A DNA stretch of 64,000 bases, taken from assembly GCF_027744825.2 (NCBI RefSeq), contig NC_071336.1:25638501-25702500 (forward strand), read 5' to 3'. Both the position numbers and the translations under genes were made by a program. The notes under the pieces were generated by a model. It ran no database searches and was not told the origin of the DNA. It worked only from the letters and a program-made list of their open reading frames with translations. Origin of the DNA: Synchiropus splendidus (Eukaryota; Chordata; Actinopteri; Syngnathiformes; Callionymidae). Positions 34,285 to 48,100 of this stretch are shown in pieces (the first letter of the stretch is position 1; every line of letters starts with the position of its first letter).

Positions 34285-35499
34285 GTCGCGCATTTTACCG
34301 AAATATACTGCGCGTCATTCAAACATGATTCTTTTCCTTGGTCCAGTTGTATCGTTACGCAACATTTCTCCAGCCTCTTGATAGTCCGTGAGTGCAAAGG
34401 AAAGTGTAGTAAAAGGGTGAAAACAAGAACTCTTTGATTTTATTTGCCAGTAAATTTCCAGCATGTTTGTGTCTCCTGCTGCGCCACAAAGAGGCTTTTT
34501 GTTCTGAACGGTGTGTCACAACTTTTCTGCAGCCATTACGAAGAGATAAAAAGATTGCATAACAAATGTATTTTTTTTTCTGAAAACATCACTGTTACAG
34601 GAAACCGTGACAATCTGTTATTGAACATTTTTAGTGGTGTTTTTTTTCTGTTGAACTTTTCACCCAGAGGCTCATTCCGGAGATTCATTCTTTGAGGCTG
34701 TAATCTGATTCCGTCACGATTATTACACTGGACAAGGAGGTTGTGTTTTTGCTGCTGTTTATCTTTCCGTCTGTCTGTTTGCGACATAATTCAAAGAGTT
34801 TTGAACTGATTTCAATGGAGTTTGATAATGGGTCAAGAACCTGATGGTTAAATGCTGGTGCTGATTTCCGTCGGGGTCCAAGAATCTTTTGAAGAATTTG
34901 TCTTGTCTGCGTTCAGGGTGATGTTGAGTAGCCTGTAACAGTAACAGTCTCTTTGGACAGCAAACAAGAGTGAGCTTTAAATGTTCCATCAAAATCTCAT
35001 TCTGGACTGAAATGAGCTGCTTGGCAGAAGTCTGGACTCTCTATGTGCTTTCATGGTCTCGAATTATCATCATCTTCTTGGTGATCACAAGACAATATGA
35101 ACTTGTCCAGTGATATTTTTTGGGCTGATTTACTCATGATTATTGTCAGTGGACACCCTGGAAAGGTGACAGGCCCATTGAGCCATTTGTTTCCTCCAAG
35201 GAGCAGCATTAAGAGGCCCAGACTTCCAGCTTCTCAGATACCTCTCGGTCTTCTTACCCCAGTGTTACAGCATAACCATGTCCTTGCTTCCTCCCATTTG
35301 GAAGAGCTAGAACACCACTCCCGGGAGGCCAAAGCCTTCTTTTCTTCTACAGCTACAGCTTCAGGTGAATCCAGTCTTTAACCCTCTAATTTCGTCCATT
35401 GGCTCAGAGATGGTGCTTCAACACCACTGTAACTGACTGATCCAAAATGTACCTACCCTACTTTTTGTACATGAAAAGCATTTCTGGATTGCTGAGGTT

Positions 35500-35600
35500 T
35501 CTCTCTCCAGCCAATGCAGATGCTAATTCATGCTTTCATAACTATTAGAAACTCTTATTTGAGCGCTCTTCTCTCTGGTCTACCAAAGAAAAATAACACA
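35500..35600 (+). pseudogene. L2-like LINE reverse-transcriptase fragment
   Basis: The frame at 35514 reads MLIHAFITIRNSYLSALL followed by SGLPKK, matching the L2 motif '[23 protein letters not shown]' in both order and spacing. The frame dies soon after. About 200 bp upstream there is no continuous LINE frame. Confidence 0.65.
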
Positions 35601-36877
35601 GAAGTGTTTCCCTGGAACAACCCTAGGTTTTCTGTGATCTTTGTCTCAAAAAAATCATGCATTTTCAGTCGGTTTTGCATCTTGTTTTGCCATCTTGTTT
35701 TCTTTTTTTTTTCTTTTGAAGTAAAGTCATCTGTTTAAAAGTATGGAAAGTGCTGTCCAAGTTCACTGATGCAGCAGCATTATTTTGTTTAGTCCAGGCA
35801 ACGTTGAAGGCCTTTTCGCCTCTTGGATGCAGATGAGGAGCTCATTCTACCATTTAGGACTCAGGACAGGTTTTCAAATGTTAGAGGTCTGGACTGCTAA
35901 GAGACTTTTCACTCCGACAAAGTTCTGGGTCTGGAAATGGTGCCATTCACACTCTCAGAACCTCTTTTTTCAATATTCCCAATTCCTTGTGGAGTTTGTA
36001 TGTTCTCCCCAGCCATTGTGTGGTGAAACACAAGCAAACAAATGCAATCTGTTTGCTTTTGTTCAGGGATTCCTCCATGTTTGTTGTTGTTGTTATCATC
36101 CTGCAGTCCCATGTTGTCTGGAGTGCAAACTGTTAAATTAAATTAAAATAATAAAAAAAATGAATAATGTTGTAATTAATTAATTGTTATTAACTTGTTA
36201 AAGTGCCACTACGAATATATGTCTGTATATATACACAACACGCTCACAAATGATGTTGAAGTTTGCAAGCCCAAAATCTTTTAGGGCTCCAGCCGTGAAC
36301 TGTTTCAGGATCCCAGACAGTTTTTTCCCATCTGGATGCGCGGGCTGGTTCAAAGCACGAAGGCCTTTGGTGGAACGCAAACCAGGGTCTTCTTGCTTCG
36401 ACCTCACCACCTGCCGTGGTTATATCATTTGTGAAAAATAATTTTCACTGCATAATATGTTGAGAAAACTTGACTCTCATGACTTTAGAGACCTATTTTT
36501 AAAAAAACTGACATTTAATTGGACACAGATTTAGATCTGTTTTTTGGGGCTTGGACATTGTCGCTTTAGTAATAATACATTACAAAACATTTAAATGAGT
36601 CAAGTGACACAGATGAATGATATATGAACTTTCTCAGGGAACATTTTTCGGGCCACCAATTCCAAGTGCCTCACATTATACTGATGGATGCAAAATGAAA
36701 GTTAAAAAGTGACGCAGTAAAGAGTTCGCTCATCACTGCAACACAACCTCCTTCAGTTTGGATCAGTCTGGACTCTATATTAAAACGTCATTTTAATACT
36801 TTAAAATATTATAAAACCCCTAAACAATGGTTTTTAATCAGGTCCACCTGTACTTGACGTCCTCGTAAATATCCATG

Positions 36878-36945
36878 TTGAGCTGAACCGAGGTTAAATG
36901 TCAGCCTCCTGGCTGATGAAGTTTGACACCCCTCTAAACTATTAG
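36878..36945 (-). mobile_element. Terminal remnant of a GTGTCAAACT-type repeat
   Basis: The reverse complement reads AGAGGGGTGTCAAACTTCAT, the typical end of a common fish non-autonomous element. Only the end is recognisable. Confidence 0.45.
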
Positions 36946-37174
36946 ACACCTTCCACTGGAGAACGGCGAGGACGGGTTCAGACGGCGGGGTCACAGCGGC
37001 GAACCAAGGGTCAAGCGAGGCGAGAAGCAAAACTTACACATTGTGCATAACCTGCGCAAATAAACTTCCCCTCACCTTCATTACGGTGATTACATGACTG
37101 GACCTTTCAGGGCATGTTTGCACAAACAGTTAGCAAAGGTTCACTTCCCTGTTAAACACAAACAAACAATAATT

Positions 37175-37193
37175 ACACACACACACACACACA
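37175..37193. repeat. (AC)n microsatellite
   Basis: Uninterrupted AC dinucleotides, about nine units. Confidence 0.9.
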
Positions 37194-38084
37194 GATCTCC
37201 AGTCGTATAGCCCTCGCGCTTGGTCACAGCCTCGGATAAACCCGCTGGTGAGGACATTTGACTCAAGTTTTATAATAGACGCGGAGCCACAGATGATCAT
37301 CTCCAGAAATCCCCCCTTTTTTCTGCGGTTATTGTTGCACAGAAGCACAAGACACCAGCTTTAAGCCACACGCTGATAAAAGATGAGCTGTACTCAGATA
37401 AACGTCGCCCTTGTTTCGCTGAAACATGTTCTCCTGCGCCGCCAAATGCAAACAGTGGTCCGGTCCGGCACTTTGTGAAAACATTTTTCCGGGCCTGTAA
37501 TCTCCTCTGATGCAGACAAAGTCACGGCTATTTCGACGTGTTTCTGCCATTGTTTCGCTGCTGTAATAGGCGATTTCAGACACCACATTAGCACTGGATT
37601 AGTGTTCGGTCTGAGCTGCTGCTTGCACCCTGGTTTTGTAATCTGTTTAATTTCACATTAAGCTGCACAACTGCATCAGTCTCATGAAACACACAGGGCG
37701 TAGTATTTCGACGCCTCATGAGTTGTTTTATCTTGTTAAAACTAATGTGATTCTTAATAGATTTTTTTGGAGCCGCCCTTTTTTCTGTTGCCAGATGAAC
37801 TCTCTTTTAAAGATGTGGATCTAATAGAGCTTTTTTTCTGGGCTTGACGTTGTAGAAAGTTTTGTAATCGCACATCACTTCAGTCTGGAGGGTGGAGGAG
37901 AGTGAGAGGGAACTGTGACATCACATTAGCGGGACCTGTCATGATGTTTGGGTTAGAGACTCTGAGACGTCATTGGGAGACGAAGCATGTCAGAGAGGAA
38001 GAGGAAGTCGACCAATGAGGTGAATGGATATAGTAGATGAGGATAATTCTTCACTGTAACCTGGGGATTATGCATTTAAAATCC

Positions 38085-38160
38085 CATGTGGGCCATTTAA
38101 ATGACTTCCCAGGCCAGATTTGGCCCCCAGACCTTGTGTTTAACACATGAGACCAACATG
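38085..38160 (-). mobile_element. Remnant of the 'TCAAACTCAAGGCCC' family, antisense
   Basis: The reverse complement contains GTCTGGGGGCCAAATCTGGCC and CATTTAAATGGCCCACATG, which fits the family core. It lies about 0.8 kb upstream of the MKX leader exon. Confidence 0.6.
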
Positions 38161-38550
38161 GTGCTGAGTCCTTCGGTTCCTACTCCCATCTGTAGAAGCT
38201 CAGTCACTCAGGAGAGACGCATAACTATGACTGCTGCTGCTCCGGATAAAGAAGGGCCAGTTGAAATACATGATATCTCCCTTGTGAGGTGATGAAAAAT
38301 GCAGATATTCCGAAATGAATGGAGACTTCAACATCCTACGTTATACAGATATGATACTAAATTTCCATGGTATTAATACCACAGTGACACCGGCAACCTG
38401 GCCGTAAGATTTGCTGATTCCTAAGGCTTGTTTTTTATTTGTGTTTTCCTCCTTTTATTTTACTTAAAATTTATCTTCGGGTCTGTGTTCACGTTCACTC
38501 TTTTTTGTATTCCTTTGTAATTATTTAATTTTAATGGTGTCGTGTATCTT

Positions 38551-38571
38551 CCTTTTTTTTTTTTTTTTTTT
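38551..38571. repeat. Poly-T tract (21 nt)
   Basis: Uninterrupted T run between TATCTTCC and CCTCTCG, about 0.3 kb upstream of the inferred MKX leader. It could be the reverse-strand poly-A of a retroposed copy; no body was identified. Confidence 0.85.
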
Positions 38572-38869
38572 CCTCTCGTGACTGTCCTACTCTCTAGTGA
38601 GGCGTTCAACTGGAGGCAGACCGGGGTCAGACCCTGGACACACTGGAGACATCTCGCGGTAAAACTGGGAAACTTTGGTTTAAGTGCTGCCCCCTTGACC
38701 TGACTTCAAATAAGAAATTGGGTGGATAGAACTGACCATTGCAAAACACTCACCACAGAGTTTTCGGCCCTTAAAATGTATTTACAGAAAACAGAAAAAA
38801 TATATTTAAAAAAAAAAAACAAGAAAAGCCTTGAAGTATTGTAGCGCATCAAAACACAGAGCCGTTGAG

Positions 38870-39132
38870 ACGCCTGCCTCCTCTGCTGGCCGCGGCCCCT
38901 GAACCGGTGTAAACGATGGGCAGTATGTTCGCAGGCTGGGCCACTGTGCTGGGAAACATGAGCACGGCTGCCTATTCAGATTCCCGGGCGGAGCGGCGCA
39001 GGTCGCCGGATAAAGCGGAGGAGGAGACGGAGCTCGGGGTGTTCGAGCTCTGGACCTCAGGAGGGGAACATGTGAGCGGGGAATGGGCTGCAAGCTGGAA
39101 TACTGTCGGACACCGCACAGACACGCACCCAG
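38870..39132 (+). other. mkx: MKX leader (5' untranslated) exon; start uncertain
   Basis: GC-rich stretch after an A/T-rich segment (AAAATATATTTAAA near 38798 could serve as a TATA element), ending at a good donor CAG|GTAAAT at 39133. Mammalian MKX also begins with a non-coding exon. The 5' edge is a guess, since no transcript is available. It contains an ATG at 38916 in strong context (see the upstream ORF). Confidence 0.6.
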
Positions 39133-42100
39133 GTAAATATCGCGTTTTTCGAACCGCTATTTTTGTCACACAGCCAAACGTTGAATCGATGGACCGATGA
39201 ATAAAGTTAGCGACTGAGTTCTGTGAAATTAAAACGCTCATATTAACATTATTTCACGCTAAGTAGCTTTGTTTTCGCGCCAGTTAAGTGTGTTTTAAAT
39301 TGCTTTTATGATTAAAATATAACAATTAAAGACTTTTTTTTTTAACTTTGACATGAAAACGGTTTTTATTTAAACCGACTGAAACGACTGCTTTGTTTTT
39401 AAAACTACAGATATTTATCCGAAAATATTCACAAAAATCGATGCCGTTTTCAATAGAATCGCTTCGTTTAAAATTAAATAAAATGCAGTGTTATATTTTG
39501 AGCGTCTTTAAAAGGTCATTGAACGCATCACAGTGACGCAAACACAAATCACAAGGTTTCCTCTTGATTGAAATCCATATCTATTGGTGATGATCTTAAC
39601 ATAAGCGGCTCCCATTCTGTTTATACTTATATGCGACTATATATACACTATATATATATACTATATATGTGTTTTGTTCTGTTCAACAGGAGACTCGCCG
39701 GGACGGTTTGATGCCGCAGGAGGAATTTTGATATTTTTGAAAGTTGATTTTGGAGCGGCACCTGAGACGTCCAGGACGACAGTGACCAAAGATGAACACC
39801 ATTGTGTTTAACAAGCTGAGCAGCCAGGTCCTCTTCGATGACAAGGCAAAGGAGGTGGAGATGAGCAGCAGAAACTACCTGGAGGTCATCGACGGGCAAC
39901 ATGCCGACCTGCTGTCTGCCAACCAGACCATCATCAGGGACAACCAGGCCATCAGGCACCGGCGGAGCGGGTATGAGCTTGACCTGTCTGTGTGAGTGCT
40001 CATCTTTACCCATATCAAGTCACAGCCTTTTACACTTTGCAGTTTAATAACCTGCTGGGTCACTTCCCACAAAGTAAATTCACACCTTGTGTGGTCTGGT
40101 CCTTCACTGAAGGACTGTGTGGGTTTGACAAATATTTTATTTAGTGGTGGGTGAAAGGCCTGATCAGGCTTTTTTTATTGGAGAAATAAGGATGTTTATG
40201 ACGACAACAGAGGGGGACTGTCCAGCAGGAAGCTTGACTAACATCGGCGTGAGCGTGAAGGTGGCACCTCCAGGGAAGCATCAGAACTAATGAGGGCCAT
40301 TAAATCACCCGACACAAGTGCATGTGTGTATGTGCGTGTGTGCGGTTGTGTGTGAGTGTTAGATGTTGAAACCCAACTTCAGAACACGGGGCGAAATGTG
40401 CTGCAGAGTGTTCATACCGATCTAGATTACAAGGAAAATATTTGTAGAACATGAACCTCAGGCAGACTTGAGGTTAGACTAAAATATGTTACATCTGCAG
40501 CCGGGCAGACTTTTAGGGAGATAAAGGGCGACGCGGAGCGCAGCACCATACTGACATCTACAGGTTCCTCAAACCTGAAGGCACAGGTGAGACTGACAAA
40601 TGTGTCCACGTTGAGGCAGCTTTTCGCCTCCAGTTTGAGCACCAACGGCTCCCTGTAGCCGGATTAGTTTGATCCCTGACACGTCCTAGTGTTACAGTCT
40701 TTGGTTAATTTCAGACTGTTGTGTGAGGCTCGGCACTTTGCGAGGGTGTGAAGTGTCGGGTCACAAATGAAAGACTTGGTGTGTGTGTGTGTAAGTCAGC
40801 GGTTTGCAGGGAGGGCAAAGAAAAATCCCGAAAAATTCGTTTTTCTCACGCACTCCCTTCAAATCTACTCATTATTTTACAATCTTTCCTCAGTTTTGTC
40901 TCTTTGTCCAACAGTTTTTTGCTCAAACTTTAACCCCACAATCATCCATCCTGTGCTTCTCACTGGACTGGAAATTAGGGTCCACAGTACCAGAGGCAGT
41001 GGCTGAGACAGAAATGTTCATACATGTGAAGAGGTTAACAGCTAATAAGTTGCGCTACTGAGGAGTTAAAAGATAAATGTCTCACCTGGTCTCAAAGTTG
41101 AGCTTTTTTCAGTTGTGATTCCATCGTGCAAAAGACAGAACAATCTCTCTTCCAGACTTTTATAATCGTTCAGTGCTGAACACAATATCAATTTCTTCAT
41201 GATAAGCGAGAAAATACTGCATAATTTTAAGTAAAAATGATCATTTTACTTATTAATTTGAAACTACGTTTCTTGTCTGGCTTTGTTGAATTAGTGATTG
41301 AGTTCAGTTTTTATCTGAAATACAATGTTTCTATGTACAAAATATGTTACTTTAGTGCACACCTTTACGGATCAAAGCACACTGAATGCTGAGCTGTATG
41401 AAAATAACAATAAATACATCAAAACCAACCTCAAAATGGGGTCAGAATATGACGTTATAATGTGCCACATGTTTGTGTTTCCCACATTTTGACCGATTCT
41501 TTGACAGATATTTAGCGATCACTTGCTGATCTGAATGAGAACACAAGCCTCCTGAGGGTGTCAGTAGAGAGCAGCCAAGTGGTCTCCCTCTCCTGTCTAC
41601 ACTGACCTCTTTTAGAGAAACCTAGTTTTTATTACCATTCACGAGAAAAACGTTACAAATGCTAATCAAGTTTAGCACCTTTCAGAGTCAATGTTTCTTA
41701 ACAATATGTAACTTGGCAGTTCATGCAGGTTCATTGTAACCTAAATTGTATTGACGTTGCCTTGTTTTTTCCTGGTAAAACTTTTTTGGCATTTTCTCCG
41801 CTGCCTTTGATCTTATCTGCAAAAAGGAACCTCGGTATACCTTAAGCTGCTTCGAACACTTTTCACTTTAACTCAACCAAATCATTAAAAGTAGCAGCTG
41901 AAACTTGACTGCCACTTTTTACCAGCTCAAGTACTTTCCAACTGGAATTTACATGTCAGCCACTAACGGAGTGTTTCCTGCCAGTCTCTCCTAATTACAG
42001 CGTGTGAAGTGGCTGACATCATGGCCCGTGTTCCCTCCACAGGGGTCGACCCAGCGGCGGCAAAGTGCGCCACAAGCGCCAGGCCCTTCAGGACATGGCC

Positions 42101-45100
42101 CGCCCGCTCAAGCAGTGGCTCTACAAGCATCGGGACAACCCCTACCCCACCAAGACGGAGAAAATCCTGCTGGCACTGGGCTCGCAAATGACCCTGGTCC
42201 AGGTGGGTCCGCTTTCCGTCAGGCCTCCAGTCAGTCGACGCACCAAACTATGTTGTGTGGTCCTGCTAACCAGCTCTTGAACGGACTGGAGTTTCTAATG
42301 AGACTGGCAGAAAGTGTTTTCATAACGTGAGCTCGATATTTTATACAGCGCTAAATGTTGTTTCTACCTTTGGTCGGCCAATTTCCTACTTAAAATATTT
42401 ACAAAATATACCGAAATTAGTGCTGGGCAGTGTGGCCAAATATTGATGTTGAAGCGTTATCCAGGGTTTTATTTTCTTCTTCAGGAGGCTGAGAGGAAAA
42501 GGTGACGTTTTCAGACTTATTGTGGTGAACAAGTGTTCTGTCTTGGACAAGCTTTTTGTCTGTTCTATTCATGTTTAACCCTTAGAGTGAGAAGGTAAAC
42601 ATGAAGTTGGATATCAAAGGCGTGTCAACTTTTGGCAGGGTTCTTTCATTTTGGGGGTCTCGTACACGAAGATGGCACAGAGAAGTTTGAGGAAAATGAT
42701 GGAATGAAAGACAATAATAAAGAAATTTCACTGTGGAAAATATAGTTTTAAAATAAATAACATAGTAATAAAATGGTTTGGGCTGTAATTGTTTTCAGTA
42801 AGCCACAAAGTGTAGGTGGAAAATGTTTAAAAATGAAACAAATAAATAAGAAAAAGCAAAGAGAAACTTCGATCATTTGTTCTTAGACAGATATTAACTA
42901 TTCTAGGTGTTCAGTTTTGAGGGTAAAAAAGTGGGAAAAGCAGGAAAAAAGATTGATAACATGAGTTAATCTATGCATTTGTTTGATTCAGTCAATGCTT
43001 TTGACTGTTTTTTTTTTTTTTTTAACTCATTTGTTCTAAGTATTTCTGGGGGAAAGGAGGAGGGTCTTATGTGAGCCTGAAACAGTAAAATTCTTTCAAA
43101 CATTTATCTATGTATTTATTCATTTTTTGACCCATTTCAAGTCCTTCTTGTTATTATCGACTTGTTTAGACACGATCCTGAACGTGTCCTCTTGAACTGA
43201 AGTATAGGAGCATCAACACACAGTAGAGTCAAAATTTTTATTTGCCGCAAAAAATGTAATTCCGATTTTGGGGATTATTCTTAATGTTATCGACTGGTCG
43301 CACGTTTCCATGGCATCACTCCGCTTCATTCTTTTACTTTTATATTAAATGCAGTGATCTTGTTGGTGGGGGTCGGTGAAGACTGACCACCTGAACGTCA
43401 CGTCACTGTTTGTTTAGCGACCAGCACGTGCAGCTGTGTGTACACTATCATCTGGCTGACAAGGTCACTGATACGGCCTCAGAGCGACGGCTGCAGGAGG
43501 GTTTTTTTTTTTTTGACCGCCGGCCACGCTGCGTAATCTGGTTCTCATTTTGGGGGCCCTGATGGAGCTGTTTGTTTTGGTGAAGGCGAGCGGAGTGAGG
43601 AGGAATGCTCCCTGGGAGGAGTTGTACACACCAGTACACACGTACACAGCATCAGTTCAGCGCAGTCATTTTGAAGCTGCCTCCAATATTTCATCGATAC
43701 GAATCTAAATCTGTGTGAAATCTTGCTCCCAAATTAGGATTATTGAAGTACATGTTTGGGTTTTAAAGGGACGTCATCTGGTAAATGTAGCTGTGGACGC
43801 CACAGTCGTGTCAGGTGACAGTTTGAGTTCATGCTCTACAGGCTCAGATTCTCCACCTTCACTTTGCTCGAACATGAACGCACCACTTCACATGAATCAA
43901 ACAAAGTTCTCCTCAAAAAAACGCCAGATGTCTTCAGCAACTAAATCTGTCACGTTTAAGACAAACAGCTGCTTCTTTCCATCTAAATATTGGGAGTGAT
44001 TTCTTTCATGTTCGTAACGTGGCGTCGCTCTCGTCCGTCATCGCCGTCGTTCCCCCCGGGGTCGCGCTAACTGACGCCGTCTGCGGGCAGGCTACGCTAT
44101 GTGTGCTGCAGACAGGCTGGATCTCCGGGTCTAATCTGTCTGTGTACCACGGGAGGAGGCCCTCTGTGACGGTCCTCGCCGCCGGCGCCGTGTCTCCTCC
44201 TCTTCGCTCGGGTCAACGACAAGATTCCTCGCTTTGCCCGAAAGCAGTGGACGTCACTCGCATAAGTACTTCAGCATACGCGGCCTCATACGCAGCTTTC
44301 AAGTCAGAGGAGCATGAAAAGTTATTGTAGCTCCACATCTGATCGCCTCGCCGTTGACACGAGTGTCTCTTTTATTGCAAGTCAGTTTTGGAAAAAAAGC
44401 ATGTGCCAGTCCAGAGTAATCATTGCGCCTCTTGGATGAAGTATTACGTTAATGATGCGTTCACTGGCCGTCATGCATCCTGAGCAGCGCGTCTGTCTTT
44501 TCTCTTAAAGTCCAGCCCCAGCGCGAGTTTGTGTGTCGGATCCTTGTGATAATGAATTTTCAGCAGAATTGGCAGCTCGTCCAAGTAGCAGCTTTACATG
44601 AGATGACAGCGACAGGACTGCGGTAGCTCTCAGGGCAAAGGTCACGCTGTCAAGCTGCTCGCGTTCAAACGGTTCCAAAAGTGCGTCAGGTCTTGTCGGG
44701 AAGTTTTGAAGCGAAAACGCTCACCCTCTGCTCTGAACGAGACAACAAATGTCTTTGCTTTTTGACAGCCAGTTGGCCGACGGCGTCGTGAGATCACAGG
44801 TTGCATCAGTCACTTCGGACCCGGCAACAAATTGTGTGGTTTTTGGAAAGATTTTTTGAGGCTTAACAGACTCAAATCTAAATGTCTTTCCCATCCTGTG
44901 AAGTCGATGTTTTTTTAACGTCATTGATAAGACAGACCACTATTTTTGGGACAGAAAACTTTTTCAACTTTCGGCATGTATTTGTTCGGCATGTTGAAGT
45001 GATACAAAGTTGTATTGTACTGTCAAAAGATGGAAAAATGGAACATATTTTCATATTCATTTCGCAAAATATTCCCTGGTCCTTGTCCCAACATTTCCTG

Positions 45101-48100
45101 AATATTCCATTGACATCCGCTCAGAACCTTTCGAGTTATTTTGCAACAGACTGGGAAATAAACAGAAACTTTTTGCAATAAAATGCTCCACACAAATCCA
45201 CCAAATGACACCATTTGTTGCATGTATAAAGCAAGTCTGGAACCAATGCAAAACAAACGCTTCCTCATCCCCGTGACTGTCTCCTTCTCAGGTGTCCAAC
45301 TGGTTTGCAAATGCCAGGAGGCGACTGAAGAACACGGTGAGACAGCCGGACCTGAGCTGGGCGCTCAGGATCAAACTCTACAACAAATATGTTCAGGGCA
45401 ACGCGGAGCGGCTGAGCGTGAGCAGCGACGACAGCTGCTCTGAAGGTGAGACACTTTTTTCCCCCCTTTTTTTTTTAAAAGATTGACTTCTAAACGCACA
45501 GTGTGGAGTGAAGAATTGCAGGGTGGGGAATAATCCCACCAGTCAACCATGAAGCGTAAACATTCAGACTATTTTCTCTCCTGCTCGACATACAGAATTA
45601 TTATCATAATAATTATAAGAATGTGCCATTAACTTTGACTCTGTCTTCATTCTAATATCAGGCAGATGAAATATCTTGTGTGGCAGTGTCACAGTTTTTA
45701 TATACAATCCACTCCACCAGTCATCACAATGTCTCTTTATATTTCTACTTTCAGACTGTGATTTGTCTTTTTCATCGTAGAACCTCATCGTAGATTTGCT
45801 TTTCAGGAGCTCATTATTTCGATTTTTTTATTGGTCAATATTCAGTTTGTAGATGAGTCTAGTCCATGACATGTCATGAATAACATGCGAAAAAGTGAGC
45901 TTTTTCCTATAAAAAAAAAAAAATGTTGGATATTATTAGTCATCTAAAAAATGAAGTTAAAATTAAAAACAAAATAAAGTTTATTAACCAGTCAAAATGT
46001 GGGTCAAATGGTAAATCCTAAGCTGTATAAAAGCTTCAACTGTTGTAGTGCCTTTTGGGACGTATGGATTTGACATGCTGCTGGCAAGGTTCACCTGGTT
46101 ATGCCTGAAAAACAAAGGTGTCTGATTCACCTAAAGGGCATCCGGACTATGCTTCAGTGGCTCTGCTCCATGACTCTGCAAGATGCCTGATATGATGATG
46201 CTTATAAGGAAGGCTTCATGTCTCAAGATCAGACAAGGTCACGATGGTGAAGGTCATCTGTGGAACGTGATGAACTTCACCTGATACTTTCCTGTGACAA
46301 CGTTTGCACCGATATAAACCCGATGCACTTTACGCAGAGTGACCTGCTGAATCTTCTTACGTCACACTTCTTGGGCTGCTAAAATTCTGACACAAAAAGC
46401 CGGCTGGTGCCAGCTCCCTGCCTCAGATGCTATGCAGAGCCATGTTCTTGGCGGATATAAACGGCGAGCGTGTGACCAAGACGCCAGGCGGCGGGCTGCG
46501 ACACGCTGTCATTAAGACACCCCACCGAGCCAACCTCTGTCTCCCAGCCTGCAATTGGAAATGACTAGCTCACAGTCAGCATCTGCATTTACTGCGCACA
46601 CATGCTGACTCTCGGGGGAGCTCAGTGACACCGATGAGAACATGTCAAGTAAGCAAAGGATAAGCACAATTTTGGAACAGAATGAACGCGAAAAGGGGAA
46701 GAGCGCTGCAGTGTCAATGATAAATTCTTGAGGAAGCGCGGCGGCGGGAGGAACGCGTGCTCAGTTTGCATCGCCACAAACCAGCAGCAGTGGCTCGGTT
46801 TATCTCCCAGACGCTCTGATACATTATGTTTACGAAGTCCATCCCAAATAAGCCAGCGATATTTTTGAAGGCTTTTGTTTTAGAGGCTATTTACGGGGGT
46901 GGAGGTGTCCCCTCTAACCCCACCGCCACATTCTTACTGTCCTGAAATGGTTCAAGTTTTCCAATGAGGTCGGTGAGAGGGGACGTTACTGTGAGCAGAA
47001 GTGAGCAGCAGGTCTGGTTTATTGTTTTATCTCTGCCTCGACAAGATTGTGACACTCGGGTCTCGGGGTGGAAAGGCGAGCCAGTGCTCTACCTCCATGT
47101 GGTTTTTATATTTGTGAGCTTTGATTTAATTTGGCTTCGACCAAATCGCAAACCTGCCCAAATTACAAACTTCTTGGCGCAGAAAGTATCTGGAGAGTAG
47201 TTTGCCTTGATTTCCCGCCTGCGCGTGTTTTATCTTCCTCCTACTTCTTTCATCAGGTACGAAGCTGCTGCTTTAATTCAGACTCCTCGGCTGCGCGGTG
47301 CGACCCCACTATCACTCATTTCTGCTCAGGAAGTAATGGACCAACAGGAAATAGACTGCCACGGGTTCTGGTCTGGTAATGCTCCCTGAGCCTCGGCGGG
47401 GCTTTACGGCTTGTGATGCGATGCCAACAGCAGCGCAGGAGACTTTAGATTTGACATATTAACTGACCTGCCATCTGGAATTTCCATCTCGACTGCTTAA
47501 CTCTAAAATAATGTCACTGCCCAAACAAAATGTGTTTGTTTGCAGTCAAACTGGAAGATGTCGGAGGATCAGGTTTCCAGGCCACTCAAGGTGGTTTTAA
47601 TGTGTGCGGTTTTCAAGGAGATTTGACCCTTCTAAGTTCCTCTTTTGGCCAGATTCTAACTTTGCAGTGAGACATTGTTGGCTAGTGTCTGCACTTTTCA
47701 TGTCGGGACATATCACTTCAGCTTTGACGTCTTCTTAAGCAAGACAATTTTTACGATCGTCTGGTGGACTTTTTGCATCGGAGGGTGACGCAGAACTCCG
47801 TGTTAAGAATGGTTGGGGTAGGGGATTTTCAGGGGCATCGTATATTCGAAGAGCAGAGTTCTTTGTATAAGGTTCTCCTCAACTGACGACAAGGTGGTGC
47901 TGTCATTCCATCAAAATCCCTGCGTAGGGTCCCCCTAAGTTCTTGGGAAAACCCTGGGTAGAGCTCAAGCCATGGGGTGGCGCTCTGTCAGGTTCCGCTC
48001 TTGAAATACAAGTGTCAGCACGGTATAAACAGTATGTCAAGTAGCATCAGAAGTAGGAAACTAAGAGTGTTTACGATGGTCAACCTGCAATGCCCGAGCC

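Larger units (their letters stand above)
26141..38850. other. ODAD2-MKX intergenic region
   Basis: About 12.7 kb with no recognisable gene on either strand. It contains two L2-like LINE fragments (29748-30097, about 35500-35600), several short repeat remnants, two direct-repeat pairs (32441/34035 and 33839/34198), a (CA)n run and a 21-nt poly-T. Long stretches, for example 30400-32400, 33180-33520 and 37600-37900, hold no repeats that I recognise and may contain regulatory DNA. Confidence 0.7.

Noticed and set aside
38916..39200. MGSMFAGW... frame as the true MKX N-terminus
   Set aside because: Its frame does not join MKX in frame after splicing, and the conserved MNTIVFNKLS start is at 39792. 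It is kept only as an upstream ORF.
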